Source of the DNA: Bradyrhizobium semiaridum
GTDB taxonomy: Bacteria; Pseudomonadota; Alphaproteobacteria; Rhizobiales; Xanthobacteraceae
Direction: 5' to 3'
Length of the DNA stretch: 64,000 nucleotides
NCBI RefSeq assembly: GCF_020329505.1
Contig: NZ_JAGKJJ010000018.1
Location: 17,917-81,916 of the forward strand
Within the stretch, counting starts at the first letter, position 1. Each line of letters starts with the position of its first letter. This document shows positions 16,639 to 25,048 of the stretch, piece by piece. Position numbers and translations under genes: made by a program. Under the pieces are notes generated by a model, which saw only the letters and a program-made list of their open reading frames with translations, was not told the origin of the DNA and did no database searches.

Positions 16639-17289
16639 TTATTTGGACGCGGCGGCCTTGTTTTCCATGTTCACGACCTGCACGCGGCGGTTCACTTCCG
16701 CCAGTGGATGACCGGGGTCCTTCAGCTTGCTCTTGCCGTAGCCGACGGTGACGAGATCAGCGCCGTTGATGCCGTATTTGTCGACCAGATAACGCTTGAT
16801 GGCATCGGCGCGGCGCTCGGAGAGGCCCTGATTGTAGTCCTCGCCGCCGGCGGCATCGGTATGGCCGGCGACCACGAAGGTCGAGCCCTTCAGATCGGGA
16901 TTGACCAGCGCGCGGCCGAGCGCCTGCACCGAGGCCAGCGATTTTGCGCTGATATCGGCCGAGTTGTAGTCGAAGTTGATCTCGAGATCGATCTTGGGCT
17001 TGTCCTGGACGATGGTCGCGATCTCCTCGCGTTCGGCCGAGGACAGCGAACGCGTGGCGCGGCCGCGGACGCTCTGCACGAACTTGGCCTGCTCGGCGCT
17101 CAGTCCGGGCGAGGTCTGCGGGCCGGCCGACAGGCCGCGGGTCAACGGCTTCTTCTCCGGCGTCAGCGCCCTCAGGATCTGGTCTTCGGTAACGTTATCG
17201 CCGGCGCGAGCCGCCACCGTTCCGAGTGACAGCGCGGTGCCCACGGTCACGATCGACAGCATCGCTGCCGGTGCGGACGGCTTCAACAT
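16639..17289 (-). CDS. Secreted OmpA-like peptidoglycan-binding protein
   Basis: The protein has 216 residues with a signal peptide (about 1-29, ending ARAGD). A linker follows, then an OmpA C-terminal domain (about 95-205): INFDYNSADIS, VVAGHTDAAGGEDYNQGLSE, RRADAIKRYL and VGYGKSKL. The Asp and Arg that bind diaminopimelate are in place (HTDA, SERRA). It probably ties the outer membrane or a periplasmic complex to peptidoglycan. It lies downstream of the pseudo-caspase on the same strand, with a 142-base gap, so co-transcription is possible. Confidence 0.88.
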   Translation of the reverse strand: MLKPSAPAAMLSIVTVGTALSLGTVAARAGDNVTEDQILRALTPEKKPLTRGLSAGPQTSPGLSAEQAKFVQSVRGRATRSLSSAEREEIATIVQDKPKIDLEINFDYNSADISAKSLASVQALGRALVNPDLKGSTFVVAGHTDAAGGEDYNQGLSERRADAIKRYLVDKYGINGADLVTVGYGKSKLKDPGHPLAEVNRRVQVVNMENKAAASK

Positions 17290-17431
17290 GTCGGTCCCTC
17301 CTTGCGCTTGCCGCGCGGTGCATCAAACCAATCAGATCGATCGCCGGCGTCGGCCGGGATACACTCCTGGTTTGTCGCCTGATTTTATCCGTGGTTCGAG
17401 GCCGGTCGCGGGCCGGCGCCCGATTTTATCG

Positions 17432-18979
17432 TCACTGCACGCCGTACTCGGCGAATTCCTTCACGATGTTCGGATCCATCGCCTTGGCATTGGCGATGTC
17501 GAGATCGCCCTCCGCGATCGCGCCGTTGCGCTTCTTGGCGAGGCCGCGCCCGTACAGCGAGGAGGTCAGTCGCGGGTTGATCTTCAAGGCCGCGTCGAAA
17601 TCGGCGATGGCGTTCTTGTTCTGGCCGCTCTTCAGGTTCATCAGCCCGCGGCTGTCGAGCGCATCGACGAAATTCGGCCGCAGCCGCAGTGCCTCGTTGC
17701 AATCCTTCAGCGCCGCCGGCAGGTCGCCGATCACGGTGCGGACCCAGCAGCGGTTGTTGTAGGCCTCGACGTCCTTCGGGTTCAACCGCAGCGAATTGGT
17801 GAAATCCTTGACCGCGAGCTCATAGGCACCCTTGCTGGCATAGACCTGGCCGCGGCGGTACAGCGCCGCCGCATCGTCGGGGTTCTTATCCAGCTTTTCG
17901 CTCAGGCCCTTGATGGTCGGATCGTCGGCCAGCGCGGCGGTGGTCGGATTGGGTTGCGACGGCGCAGTCTGGATCACCGTCGGCGCGGAAGGCGGCGGTG
18001 GCGGCAGGGTGATCTCGGCCGGCTTCTGCGACGGCGCGGGTGGGGCCGGAGGCGGCGTCGCGGCTGTCGCAGTCTGGGTCGGAGGTGCCGGAGGCGGTGT
18101 CGGCGCCGTTGCGGTCTGCGCGGGCGACGTCGGTGCGGTCGCGGTCTGAACCGGCGGCGCTGGGGGCGGTGGCGGCGGCGTCGCGGCGGCTTCCGCAACT
18201 GCGGCATTCTCCGGCTGCGGCGTGCCGCCGCCCGGGCTGAAGGAGAAATCCTCGGCCAGCGAGGACGAGATCCACGGCACTTGCTCCTGGCGCGAGGCGC
18301 GGGTGACGCCGACCCGGGTGCGGTTCAGCGTCTCCTCGGCCATCAGGTCGGGGGTGCGGATCTCCTTCAAGAGTTCCCGCACGAACAGGCTGTGGTCGCT
18401 GCCATTGTCGGAGACCACCGACGACAGCGCGGCCGAATACATCACCAATGTTCCATTGGGCGCGATGACCGGGGCAAGGCCGGCGGAGAAGCTGCGGAAG
18501 CGGCGCTCGAACGGGTTGCGGCGGGAGGCGTCGATCAGCGCGATCTTGACTCCGGCGCCGCGGCTGTTGATCTCGCCGAGCACGGTCTCGAGGCTGAAGC
18601 CGTCGCGGCGCACGTCGGCTTCGGCCCAGATCTGGGCGTCGACCGGGATCATGTAGCTCTGCCGATTCGACTGGATGCCGTAGCCGGAGAAGAAGATCAG
18701 TGCGACCGCGCCGGGCTTGATCTTGCTATAGAGCTTGTCGAAGGCGCGGCGCATGCCGTCGCCGGTCAGGTTCTCGCCGACCTCGACGGTGAAGCCGCCG
18801 CGCTTGAGCTCGTCGGCAACGTCGCGCGCGTCGTTGATCGGCTCCTTCAGCGGCGCATCGGCGTCGGGATATTTGGCGTTGCCGATCACCAGCGCAAAGC
18901 GATCGCCGGCAGCGACGGACGCCGCGGGCAACGCGATCGAAAAAATCAGCGTGGCAAGCAATGCAAGGCGGATTCTCAT
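17432..18979 (-). CDS. Secreted caspase-fold protein with Tyr/Ser in place of the catalytic His/Cys, proline-rich linker and TPRs
   Basis: The protein has 515 residues: signal peptide (1-24), caspase-like p20 domain (about 26-250), a Pro/Ala/Thr-rich linker with repeated QTATAP units (about 260-345) and about three TPRs (345-485; LYRRGQVYASKGAYELAVKD and repeats). In active family members the His is in a GHG-type motif and the Cys in DACR. Here these read FFSGYGIQ (Tyr100) and LIDASRRNPF (Ser152), so the dyad is lost. Such YS pseudo-variants are known among prokaryotic caspase homologues. The likely role is a periplasmic scaffold or binding protein rather than a protease. Homology of residues 228-245 ties it to the partial gene at 1-171. 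Confidence 0.88.
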   Translation of the reverse strand: MRIRLALLATLIFSIALPAASVAAGDRFALVIGNAKYPDADAPLKEPINDARDVADELKRGGFTVEVGENLTGDGMRRAFDKLYSKIKPGAVALIFFSGYGIQSNRQSYMIPVDAQIWAEADVRRDGFSLETVLGEINSRGAGVKIALIDASRRNPFERRFRSFSAGLAPVIAPNGTLVMYSAALSSVVSDNGSDHSLFVRELLKEIRTPDLMAEETLNRTRVGVTRASRQEQVPWISSSLAEDFSFSPGGGTPQPENAAVAEAAATPPPPPPAPPVQTATAPTSPAQTATAPTPPPAPPTQTATAATPPPAPPAPSQKPAEITLPPPPPSAPTVIQTAPSQPNPTTAALADDPTIKGLSEKLDKNPDDAAALYRRGQVYASKGAYELAVKDFTNSLRLNPKDVEAYNNRCWVRTVIGDLPAALKDCNEALRLRPNFVDALDSRGLMNLKSGQNKNAIADFDAALKINPRLTSSLYGRGLAKKRNGAIAEGDLDIANAKAMDPNIVKEFAEYGVQ

Positions 18980-19363
18980 GATCGCGGCAATCCAGATCGC
19001 GGCATTCCAAATGAAATGGCGCCGATCCCAGCCCGCGCCCCGGCGACCTTATCCCACGGAAAATCCATTATCAAACCACCGCAAAAGCCCGTCAACGGCC
19101 TGGAGTATCGTCGCGAATTGCGACAATTGATCGCGATGCGGCGAGATCGCGTTGTCGCCGTCACGCGCGTCCGCCTCACCTGCATGGTTCAGGTTCCGGC
19201 AGGCCCAAAATGTGACCGCTCTCACGATGGCTGGGCGGCCCTGGCATGCGCCCGGCGCCGTCGTGCGCGTTTGACCTTTGCGCGCGGCGATGGCTTTGTG
19301 TCGGACGGCAGGTCACGCCAAGCAAGCCGCGCCAAACAAGCTTTGCACACAAGAGCGAAACCG
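18980..19363. other. Divergent intergenic region, no gene seen
   Basis: These 384 bases separate the pseudo-caspase (minus) from the metallo-hydrolase (plus). Long open frames cross it on the plus strand but are continuations of antisense reading and show no protein-like features. I see no clear hairpin or operator. Promoters for both flanking genes should lie here. Confidence 0.5.
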
Positions 19364-20170
19364 ATGGGAAACGCCTACGAGATCTATGCCCTGCGCTATG
19401 CGACGATGTCGCCGCGCACCCCCCACATGAATTTCTTGGTGCCCGATCCGCATGACGGCGCCGCGCAGGACCTCGATTATTTCGTCTGGCTGGTCCGCGG
19501 CCGCGGCCGCGACATCCTGGTCGACACCGGCTTCAACGCCGAGGAGGCGGCGGCGCGCGCCCGCAAGCTGACGCTCAATCCGGTCGATGCGCTGGCCCGC
19601 TTCGGGGTCAGCGCCGACGCGATCCGCGACGTCATCGTCACTCACTTGCACTACGACCATGCCGGCAACCTCGACCGCTTCCCGAACGCCCGCTTCCATC
19701 TGCAGGAGCGCGAGATGAGCTACGCCACCGGCCGCTGCATGTGCAACGGCATGCTGCGGCATCCGTTCTCGGTCGAACATGTCACGCAGATGGTGCGTCA
19801 CGTCTATGGCGAGCGCGTCACCTTCCATTCCGGCGACGGCGAGGTCGCGCCGGGAATCACCGTGCATCGCGTCGGCGGCCATTCCGACGGCCTGCAGGTG
19901 GTGCGGGTCGAGACCGCGCGCGGCCCGGTCGTGCTCGCCTCCGACGCCGCGCATTACTACGCGAACCTGCAGAAGCGCAGCCCATTCCCGATCGTCTACA
20001 ATGTCGGCGACATGGCGCAGGGCTGGGAAACGGTCGAGCGGCTCGCCGGCCATCCCGACCGCTTCATCCCCGGCCACGATCCGATCGTCAGCGAGATCTA
20101 TCCGCGCGCCAGCGACAAGGTCGACGCGTTCGCGCTGCATCTGGCGCCGTCGCGCTCGTTCGCGAAGTAG
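19364..20170 (+). CDS. Metallo-beta-lactamase fold hydrolase, N-acyl-homoserine-lactonase-like
   Basis: From ATG 19364 the product has 268 residues; the same frame is open far upstream, but only this ATG starts a sensible domain (MGNAYEIYALRYATM). The di-zinc motif HLHYDH is at 94-99 (His94, His96, Asp98, His99), further ligands lie in VGGHSDG and ASDAAHYY, and HDP is near the end. The pattern resembles quorum-quenching lactonases of the AttM/AiiB group, but lactonase activity is an inference; other ester or lactone substrates are possible. The next gene, an NAD-dependent dehydrogenase, follows after 41 bases and is probably in the same transcript, which favours a catabolic role. Confidence 0.85.
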   Translation: MGNAYEIYALRYATMSPRTPHMNFLVPDPHDGAAQDLDYFVWLVRGRGRDILVDTGFNAEEAAARARKLTLNPVDALARFGVSADAIRDVIVTHLHYDHAGNLDRFPNARFHLQEREMSYATGRCMCNGMLRHPFSVEHVTQMVRHVYGERVTFHSGDGEVAPGITVHRVGGHSDGLQVVRVETARGPVVLASDAAHYYANLQKRSPFPIVYNVGDMAQGWETVERLAGHPDRFIPGHDPIVSEIYPRASDKVDAFALHLAPSRSFAK

Positions 20171-20211
20171 CGGCCCGATCCAAGAAAGAAACGTCAAGAA
20201 GAAGCAGCGAT

Positions 20212-21093
20212 ATGACCAATACCAAGACTCTCGGCTTCATCGGCCTCGGCGTGATGGGCGAGCCGATCTGCCGCAATCTCGTCAAGAAGAGCGGCAAGCG
20301 CGTCGTCGCGTTCGACCTTGCGGCCGAGCCGCTGCAGCGGTTGCGCGCCGACGGCGCCGAGGCGGCGGCTTCGGTCGCCGATGTCATCAGGCAGAGCGAT
20401 CTGGTGTTCCTGTGCCTGCCCAGCGCCAAGCATGTCCGCGCGGTGTTCGAGGGCGACGGCATCTTGCAGAACATCAGGGGCGGCCAAGTCGTGGTCGATC
20501 TCGGTACCTCCTCGGTCAGCCAGACCCGCGACTTCGCCGCCCAATTGCAGGCCAAGGGCGCGGCCTGGGCCGATGCGCCGATCGCGCGGACGCGGCAGGC
20601 GGCGCAGGACGGCACGCTCAGCGTGATGGTCGGCGCGGCGCCTTCGCTCTATGCCGCGATCGAGCCCTTGATCCGCTGCTTTGCCACCGACGTCACCAAT
20701 TGCGGCGACGTCGGCGCCGGGCAGGTGACCAAGATCCTCAACAACATGGTCCTGTTCGAGACCGTGAACGCGTTGGCGGAAGCCGTCGCGGTAGCGAAGC
20801 ACAACGGCGTCGATCCGAAGCTGCTGCTGGAAACGCTCTCGAAGGGCTCGGCCGACAGCTTTGCGCTGCGCAATCACGGCCTGAAGGCGATCGTGCCCGG
20901 CGTGTTTCCGGAGCGCGCATTCTCGACCGACTATGCGCTGAAGGATCTGTCTTACGCGCTGGAGCTGGCGGCCGCCGCCGGCATCAGGATCCGCGGCGCC
21001 GAACTGATCGGCACGATCCTGCAGGAGGCGATCGACAAGGGATCGAAGGACAATTATTTCCCCGTGATCGCGAAGCATATCGATAAAGCGTGA
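20212..21093 (+). CDS. NAD(P)-dependent beta-hydroxyacid dehydrogenase (3-hydroxyisobutyrate dehydrogenase family)
   Basis: The protein has 293 residues. The N-terminal Rossmann motif is GFIGLGVMG (8-16); the catalytic Lys is in GAGQVTKILNN. The substrate-binding loop, usually DAPVSGG, reads DAPIARTRQAAQDGTLS, so the substrate differs from classical 3-hydroxyisobutyrate or tartronate semialdehyde. It pairs with the metallo-hydrolase upstream. The C-terminal domain is of normal length. Confidence 0.88.
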   Translation: MTNTKTLGFIGLGVMGEPICRNLVKKSGKRVVAFDLAAEPLQRLRADGAEAAASVADVIRQSDLVFLCLPSAKHVRAVFEGDGILQNIRGGQVVVDLGTSSVSQTRDFAAQLQAKGAAWADAPIARTRQAAQDGTLSVMVGAAPSLYAAIEPLIRCFATDVTNCGDVGAGQVTKILNNMVLFETVNALAEAVAVAKHNGVDPKLLLETLSKGSADSFALRNHGLKAIVPGVFPERAFSTDYALKDLSYALELAAAAGIRIRGAELIGTILQEAIDKGSKDNYFPVIAKHIDKA

Positions 21094-21145
21094 CTCTCTC
21101 CGCCGTCATTGCGATGCATTCGTTGACGCAGGTAACCAACCACAG

Positions 21146-21269
21146 CGTCGTCCCGACGAAGGCCGGGACCCATTACCACCGATGCTGCTCACTACGCCGT
21201 GTCGGAACGACGAATTGCGCTTGCAACGTCGCGCGCGGAGTATGGGTCCCGGCCTTCGTCGGGACGACG
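21146..21269. repeat. 28-base perfect inverted repeat (dispersed intergenic element)
   Basis: The arm cgtcgtcccgacgaaggccg ggacccat (21,146-21,173) is repeated exactly inverted at 21,242-21,269, with a 68-base spacer. It sits between convergent genes and could act as a transcription terminator. A related element, with different paired bases, is at 45,034-45,151. Confidence 0.85.
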
Positions 21270-21288
21270 ATTGGGGTGACAGCGAGGC

Positions 21289-21861
21289 CTAATACGCGTC
21301 CTTCGCGTCCGCCTCTTCGCTGGTCTGCACCAGCTCGAGGCTCTGCTCGACCTTGCCGAGCAGGCGGCCGAGGTCGCGGCGCTCCTGGGCGGTGAGGCAG
21401 GAGAGGATCTCCTGCTCCTTGCGCAGCAGGCGCGGGATCAGCTCTTCATAGAGGGCCTGGCCCTTCTTGGTCAGCTGCAGGCGGAATTCGCGGCGGTCGA
21501 CCTCATTCTCGACGCGCTCCACGATCTCGCGCTCCATTAGCGCCGAGACGGCGCGGCTGATGGTGGATTTATGGGTGCGGGTGCAATGCGCGATGTATTG
21601 CGCGCTGCAGGCGTCGTTGCGGAAGCCGAGCGTCGCCAGCACGCGCCATTCCGGAATATCGAGACCATAGCGTGCCTGATATTCGCTCGACAGCGCCGAC
21701 GACACCTCGGCCGCCAGCCGGTTCAGGCGGAACGGCACGAAGTGAAAGAGATCGAGGCGCTTCTTCCTCGCCGCGGCATCGTCGCGCAGCTCCGCGTCCA
21801 CCGCGCCGCGTGGTCGCAGCGGAGGCTGGCCAGCAGAAGTCCTTGCCAAGAATCTCTCCAA
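21289..21861 (-). CDS. MarR family transcriptional regulator of the aromatic-degradation cluster
   Basis: No in-frame ATG exists before the domain. The likely start is TTG 21861, or an internal GTG near residue 21; a TAA lies 11 codons upstream, so the gene cannot begin further out. The winged-helix MarR domain spans about residues 55-160 (EWRVLATLGFRNDACSAQYI, THKSTISRAVSALMEREIVE, VDRREFRLQLTKKG). It is divergent from the flavin monooxygenase gene with a 136-base gap. By analogy with homogentisate regulators of this family, it probably represses the monooxygenase-hmgA-fah genes and is relieved by a pathway intermediate. Inducer identity is inference. Confidence 0.88.
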   Translation of the reverse strand: MERFLARTSAGQPPLRPRGAVDAELRDDAAARKKRLDLFHFVPFRLNRLAAEVSSALSSEYQARYGLDIPEWRVLATLGFRNDACSAQYIAHCTRTHKSTISRAVSALMEREIVERVENEVDRREFRLQLTKKGQALYEELIPRLLRKEQEILSCLTAQERRDLGRLLGKVEQSLELVQTSEEADAKDAY

Positions 21862-21898
21862 TTTGAGTTGACGGCGAGCCCGACTGGGAGTTTAAGAT

Positions 21899-21914
21899 AG
21901 TTGCATGTGAGACT
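21899..21914. promoter_or_regulatory. Possible MarR operator in the divergent promoter region
   Basis: The bases AGTTGCATGTGAGACT form an imperfect palindrome (AGT...ACT ends, central GCATGT) 38 bases before the regulator start and 84 before the monooxygenase start. It is only a positional candidate. Confidence 0.22.
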
Positions 21915-21997
21915 AATTTAGCAAGGTCGCGGTCCGGCCGCAAGCCGGTCACACGGAATAAGAGACCAGCGCTCAAAGGAACATCCGGGGTCACGCG

Positions 21998-23623
21998 ATG
22001 GCAAACGCCAATACGGCACAGGCCAGAACCCAGTTCGGCTATCGCCGCCATCCGGACCAGGACCGGACCGGCGCCAATATCGCGGAGCATGCCGTCGTCG
22101 TGGTCGGCGCCGGCCCTGTCGGTCTGTCGCTGGCGATCGATCTGGCGCAGCGCGGCCAGCGCGTGGTGCTGCTCGACGATGCCGACCGGATCGGCGAGGG
22201 CTCGCGCGCGATCTGCTTCTCGAAACGCTCGCTGGAATTCTGGGACCGCCTCGGCGTCGGCGACCGCATGGTCGACAAGGGTGTGGTGTGGAGCGTCGGC
22301 AAGATCTTTCACGGCGCCTCCCAACTCTATCAGTTCAATTTGCTGCCCGAGGAGGGCCACAAGCGCCCGGCCTTCATCAACCTGCAGCAATTCTATGCCG
22401 AGGCTTACCTCGTCGATCGGGTCGAGCAGTTGCCTGACATCGACCTGCGCTGGCGCAACAAGGTGATCGCGCTGGAGAGCCGCAACAATGGCGTCGCGCT
22501 GACCATCGCGACACCCGACGGCGCTTACCAGGTGCGCGCGGCTTTCGTGATCGCCTGCGACGGCGCACGCTCGTCGCTGCGGCAGATGGTCGGCGCTGAT
22601 TTCGCCGGCCAAGTGTTCGAGGACCAGTTCCTGATCGCCGACGTCAAGATGACCGCGGCGTTTCCGACCGAGCGCTGGTTCTGGTTCGATCCGCCGTTCC
22701 ACGCCGGGCGCTCGGCGCTGCTGCACAAGCAGCCGGACGACATCTGGCGCATCGATTTGCAGCTCAATCCGGATGCCGACCCGGCGGTGGAGAAGCGGCC
22801 GGAGAATGTCCGGCCGCGGATCGAGCGGATGCTCGGCCATGACAAGTTCGAGTTCGAATGGATTTCGCTCTATAAGTTCCAGTGCCGGCGGATGGCGAAG
22901 TTCATCCACGGCCGCGTGATCTTCGCCGGCGATTCCGCGCACCAGGTCTCGCCGTTCGGCGCGCGCGGCGCCAATTCCGGGCTCGAGGATGCCGAGAATC
23001 TGGCGTGGAAGCTCGACCGCGTGCTGCGCGGGCTCTCGCCGGAAGGCTTGCTGGAGAGCTATCACGTCGAACGCAGCGCGGCGGCGGACGAGAACATCCG
23101 CGAGTCGACGCGCTCGACCGATTTCATGGCCCCGGTGACGCGGCAGGAGGCGCGGCTGCGTCAGGCCGTGCTGTCGCTTGCCAGGGAGACCGAGTTTGGC
23201 AAGCGCATGGTCAATGGCGGGCGGCTGTCGGTGCCGTCAGTCTACGATACGCCGCTCTCGACCGGCGACGGTGATGACTGGCGCGGCGGCCCGCGGCCGG
23301 GTGCCTCGATGCCGGATGCGCCGGTGACGGAGCAGGGCAGTTCCACTTATCTGACCGACGTTTTCATCCGGCAGGGAACGCGCTTCACGCTGCTGGAGTT
23401 TGCCAATGGCGCAGCCACTGATGTGCCCGAAGGCGTCGGCACGATCCGGATCGGCGGCGAGAATGGCTTCGTGGATACGCAGGGCCTTGCCGGCAAGCGC
23501 TACGACGCCGAGCCGGGCACGGCATATCTGCTGCGGCCGGACGGCTATGTCGCGGCGCGCTTCCGCAAGGCGCAGCGGCCGGCGATCGATGCGGCGCTGG
23601 CGCGCGCATCCGGCGTGTACTGA
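21998..23623 (+). CDS. FAD-dependent aromatic monooxygenase (class A), probably feeding homogentisate
   Basis: The protein has 541 residues. The FAD dinucleotide motif VVGAGPVG is at 35-42, the DG motif in ACDGARSSLR at about 190 and the GD motif in FAGDSAHQVSPFGARGANSG at about 308. A thioredoxin-like C-terminal domain completes the 3-(3-hydroxyphenyl)propionate/phenol hydroxylase architecture. It is first in the run monooxygenase-DUF2783-metallo-hydrolase-hmgA-fah, and this context suggests ortho/para-hydroxylation of a hydroxyphenylacetate-type acid to homogentisate. The exact substrate cannot be told from sequence. Confidence 0.85.
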   Translation: MANANTAQARTQFGYRRHPDQDRTGANIAEHAVVVVGAGPVGLSLAIDLAQRGQRVVLLDDADRIGEGSRAICFSKRSLEFWDRLGVGDRMVDKGVVWSVGKIFHGASQLYQFNLLPEEGHKRPAFINLQQFYAEAYLVDRVEQLPDIDLRWRNKVIALESRNNGVALTIATPDGAYQVRAAFVIACDGARSSLRQMVGADFAGQVFEDQFLIADVKMTAAFPTERWFWFDPPFHAGRSALLHKQPDDIWRIDLQLNPDADPAVEKRPENVRPRIERMLGHDKFEFEWISLYKFQCRRMAKFIHGRVIFAGDSAHQVSPFGARGANSGLEDAENLAWKLDRVLRGLSPEGLLESYHVERSAAADENIRESTRSTDFMAPVTRQEARLRQAVLSLARETEFGKRMVNGGRLSVPSVYDTPLSTGDGDDWRGGPRPGASMPDAPVTEQGSSTYLTDVFIRQGTRFTLLEFANGAATDVPEGVGTIRIGGENGFVDTQGLAGKRYDAEPGTAYLLRPDGYVAARFRKAQRPAIDAALARASGVY

Positions 23624-23632
23624 GGTTTGGCC

Positions 23633-23872
23633 ATGGTGCTATCGACCAGTTCGAACTTCGCACGGCCCGACGATGCCTTCCGCGCCGTCGTCGAGGCGCA
23701 TCGCGGCTTGACGGACGCGCAGAGCGCCGACCTCGATGCCGCACTGGTTCTGGTGCTCGCCAACCACATCGGCGACATCGACGTGTTGCGCGAGGCGATC
23801 GCGCTGGCGAAGCGGCAGATGCTGGACACGAGTCAGCAACAGCAACAGCAGCAGCAGCAGCAGCAGCAATAA
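23633..23872 (+). CDS. DUF2783-type small protein with a C-terminal polyglutamine tail
   Basis: From ATG 23633 (GAGG at the preceding stop, seven to ten bases upstream) the product has 79 residues. The helical core (RPDDAFRAVVEAHRGLTDAQ, LVLANHIGDIDVLREAIALA) matches the DUF2783 proteins that travel with flavin hydroxylases. The last 12 codons are all glutamine, encoded by an almost pure CAG/CAA run. The stop of the monooxygenase is nine bases away. The function is unknown, possibly a hydroxylase accessory. The tail is unusual for the family. Confidence 0.8.
   Translation: MVLSTSSNFARPDDAFRAVVEAHRGLTDAQSADLDAALVLVLANHIGDIDVLREAIALAKRQMLDTSQQQQQQQQQQQQ
23834..23869 (+). repeat. Trinucleotide (CAG/CAA)12 tract
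   Basis: Twelve consecutive glutamine codons: CAG CAA CAG CAA, then mostly CAG, ending CAA before TAA. Slippage would change only tail length, not frame. Confidence 0.95.
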
Positions 23873-23914
23873 GTCGTCGACGGAGTCTGGATGAATCAAA
23901 TCGTGCCGCGATCC

Positions 23915-24062
23915 CCGCCTCACCTCGCCCCGCTTGCGGGGAGAGGTCGGAGCGCATCGTCAGATGCGTTCCGGGTGAGGGGGAGTCTCCGCAGGCGCAT
24001 CTGTCACCGTTCGTGCGGAGACAGACCCTCACCCCACCCTCTCCCGTAAGAACGGGGGAGTA
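23915..24062. repeat. Dispersed intergenic repeat with strong hairpins
   Basis: Between the DUF2783 gene and the metallo-hydrolase lie several nested inverted segments: GGGTGAGG...AGTCTCCGCA pairs with TGCGGAGACAGACCCTCACCC, gcgcatcgtcagatgcg forms its own stem, and cctcaccccaccctctccc faces a diverged copy near 23,919-23,947. This layout is typical of a repetitive intergenic element inside an operon. It could attenuate or process the transcript. Confidence 0.7.
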
Positions 24063-24089
24063 CGCTCTTGAACGAACAGGATTGAACTG

Positions 24090-25046
24090 ATGGCCAAAGG
24101 TTTCGCTTCGACCACTGACCTCGCGGAGAAAAAAGTCACCTTCTCCGAGATCGGCACCGATCTCTACGCGTTCACCGCGGAAGGCGATCCCAACACCGCC
24201 GTGATCGTCGGCGACGACGGCTGCCTGGTGTTCGACGCGCAGGCGACGCCGGCGATGGCGAACAAGGTGATCGAGCGGGTCAAGACCGTCACCGACAAGC
24301 CGATCAAATATGTCGTGCTGTCGCATTATCATGCGGTGCGCGTGCTCGGCGCCTCCGCCTATCACGCGCAGGGCATCGTCGCCTCGCAGGAGACGCACCG
24401 GCTGATCCAGGAGCGTGGCCAGCAGGACTGGGATTCCGAGTACGGCCGCTTCCCGCGTCTGTTCCAGGATGCCGCCAGCATTCCCGGCCTGACCTGGCCG
24501 ACGCTGACCTTCGAGGGCGAGATGTCGATCTATCTCGGCAAGCGCGAGGTGCGGCTGATGCAGCTCGGCGCCGGCCACACCTCCGGCGACATCGTCGCCT
24601 GGGTGCCGGATGCCGAGGTGATGTTCTCGGGTGACCTCATCGAATACCACTCGGCCTGCTATTGCGGCGACGCGCATTTGCGCGAATGGCCGATGACGCT
24701 GAACGAGATCCGCGCCTTCAATCCGAAGGCGATCGCGCCGGGTCGCGGCGACGCGCTGAAGGGCCTCGCCACGGGACGCGATGCGATCGCGATGACCCGT
24801 GACTTCGTCACCACGCTCTATGGCGCCGCCGAATCGTCCGTCGCCAAGGGCCGCACGCTGAAGGAATCGATGGCGGCGACGCGCGAGGTGATGGACCCGA
24901 AGTTCTCGAGCTTCGCGATCTATGAGCACTGCCTGCCGTTCAACGTCTCGCGCGCCTATGACGAGGCGTCCGGGATCGACGACCCCGTGATCTGGACCGA
25001 CAAGCGCGACCAGGAGATGTGGGCCGCCCTGCAAGGAGGAGGATAG
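24090..25046 (+). CDS. Metallo-beta-lactamase fold protein with an altered metal motif, in the hmg cluster
   Basis: The protein has 318 residues. The canonical HxHxDH is here SHYHAVRVLGA, so the Asp and following His are Val-Arg. The later elements GAGHTSGD and MFSGDLIEYH remain. A C-terminal helical region (about 230-318) follows. The gene is two bases before hmgA with AGGAGG inside its own end, so translation of the two is likely coupled. A hydrolase or accessory role in homogentisate breakdown is implied by position only. The altered motif would remove one metal site, so it may be mononuclear or non-catalytic. Confidence 0.8.
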   Translation: MAKGFASTTDLAEKKVTFSEIGTDLYAFTAEGDPNTAVIVGDDGCLVFDAQATPAMANKVIERVKTVTDKPIKYVVLSHYHAVRVLGASAYHAQGIVASQETHRLIQERGQQDWDSEYGRFPRLFQDAASIPGLTWPTLTFEGEMSIYLGKREVRLMQLGAGHTSGDIVAWVPDAEVMFSGDLIEYHSACYCGDAHLREWPMTLNEIRAFNPKAIAPGRGDALKGLATGRDAIAMTRDFVTTLYGAAESSVAKGRTLKESMAATREVMDPKFSSFAIYEHCLPFNVSRAYDEASGIDDPVIWTDKRDQEMWAALQGGG

Positions 25047-25048
25047 TC

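Noticed and set aside
16976..20170. Open plus-strand frame of 1064 codons
   Set aside because: It runs antisense to the OmpA-like and pseudo-caspase genes. Only the part from ATG 19,364 (metallo-hydrolase) is protein-like.
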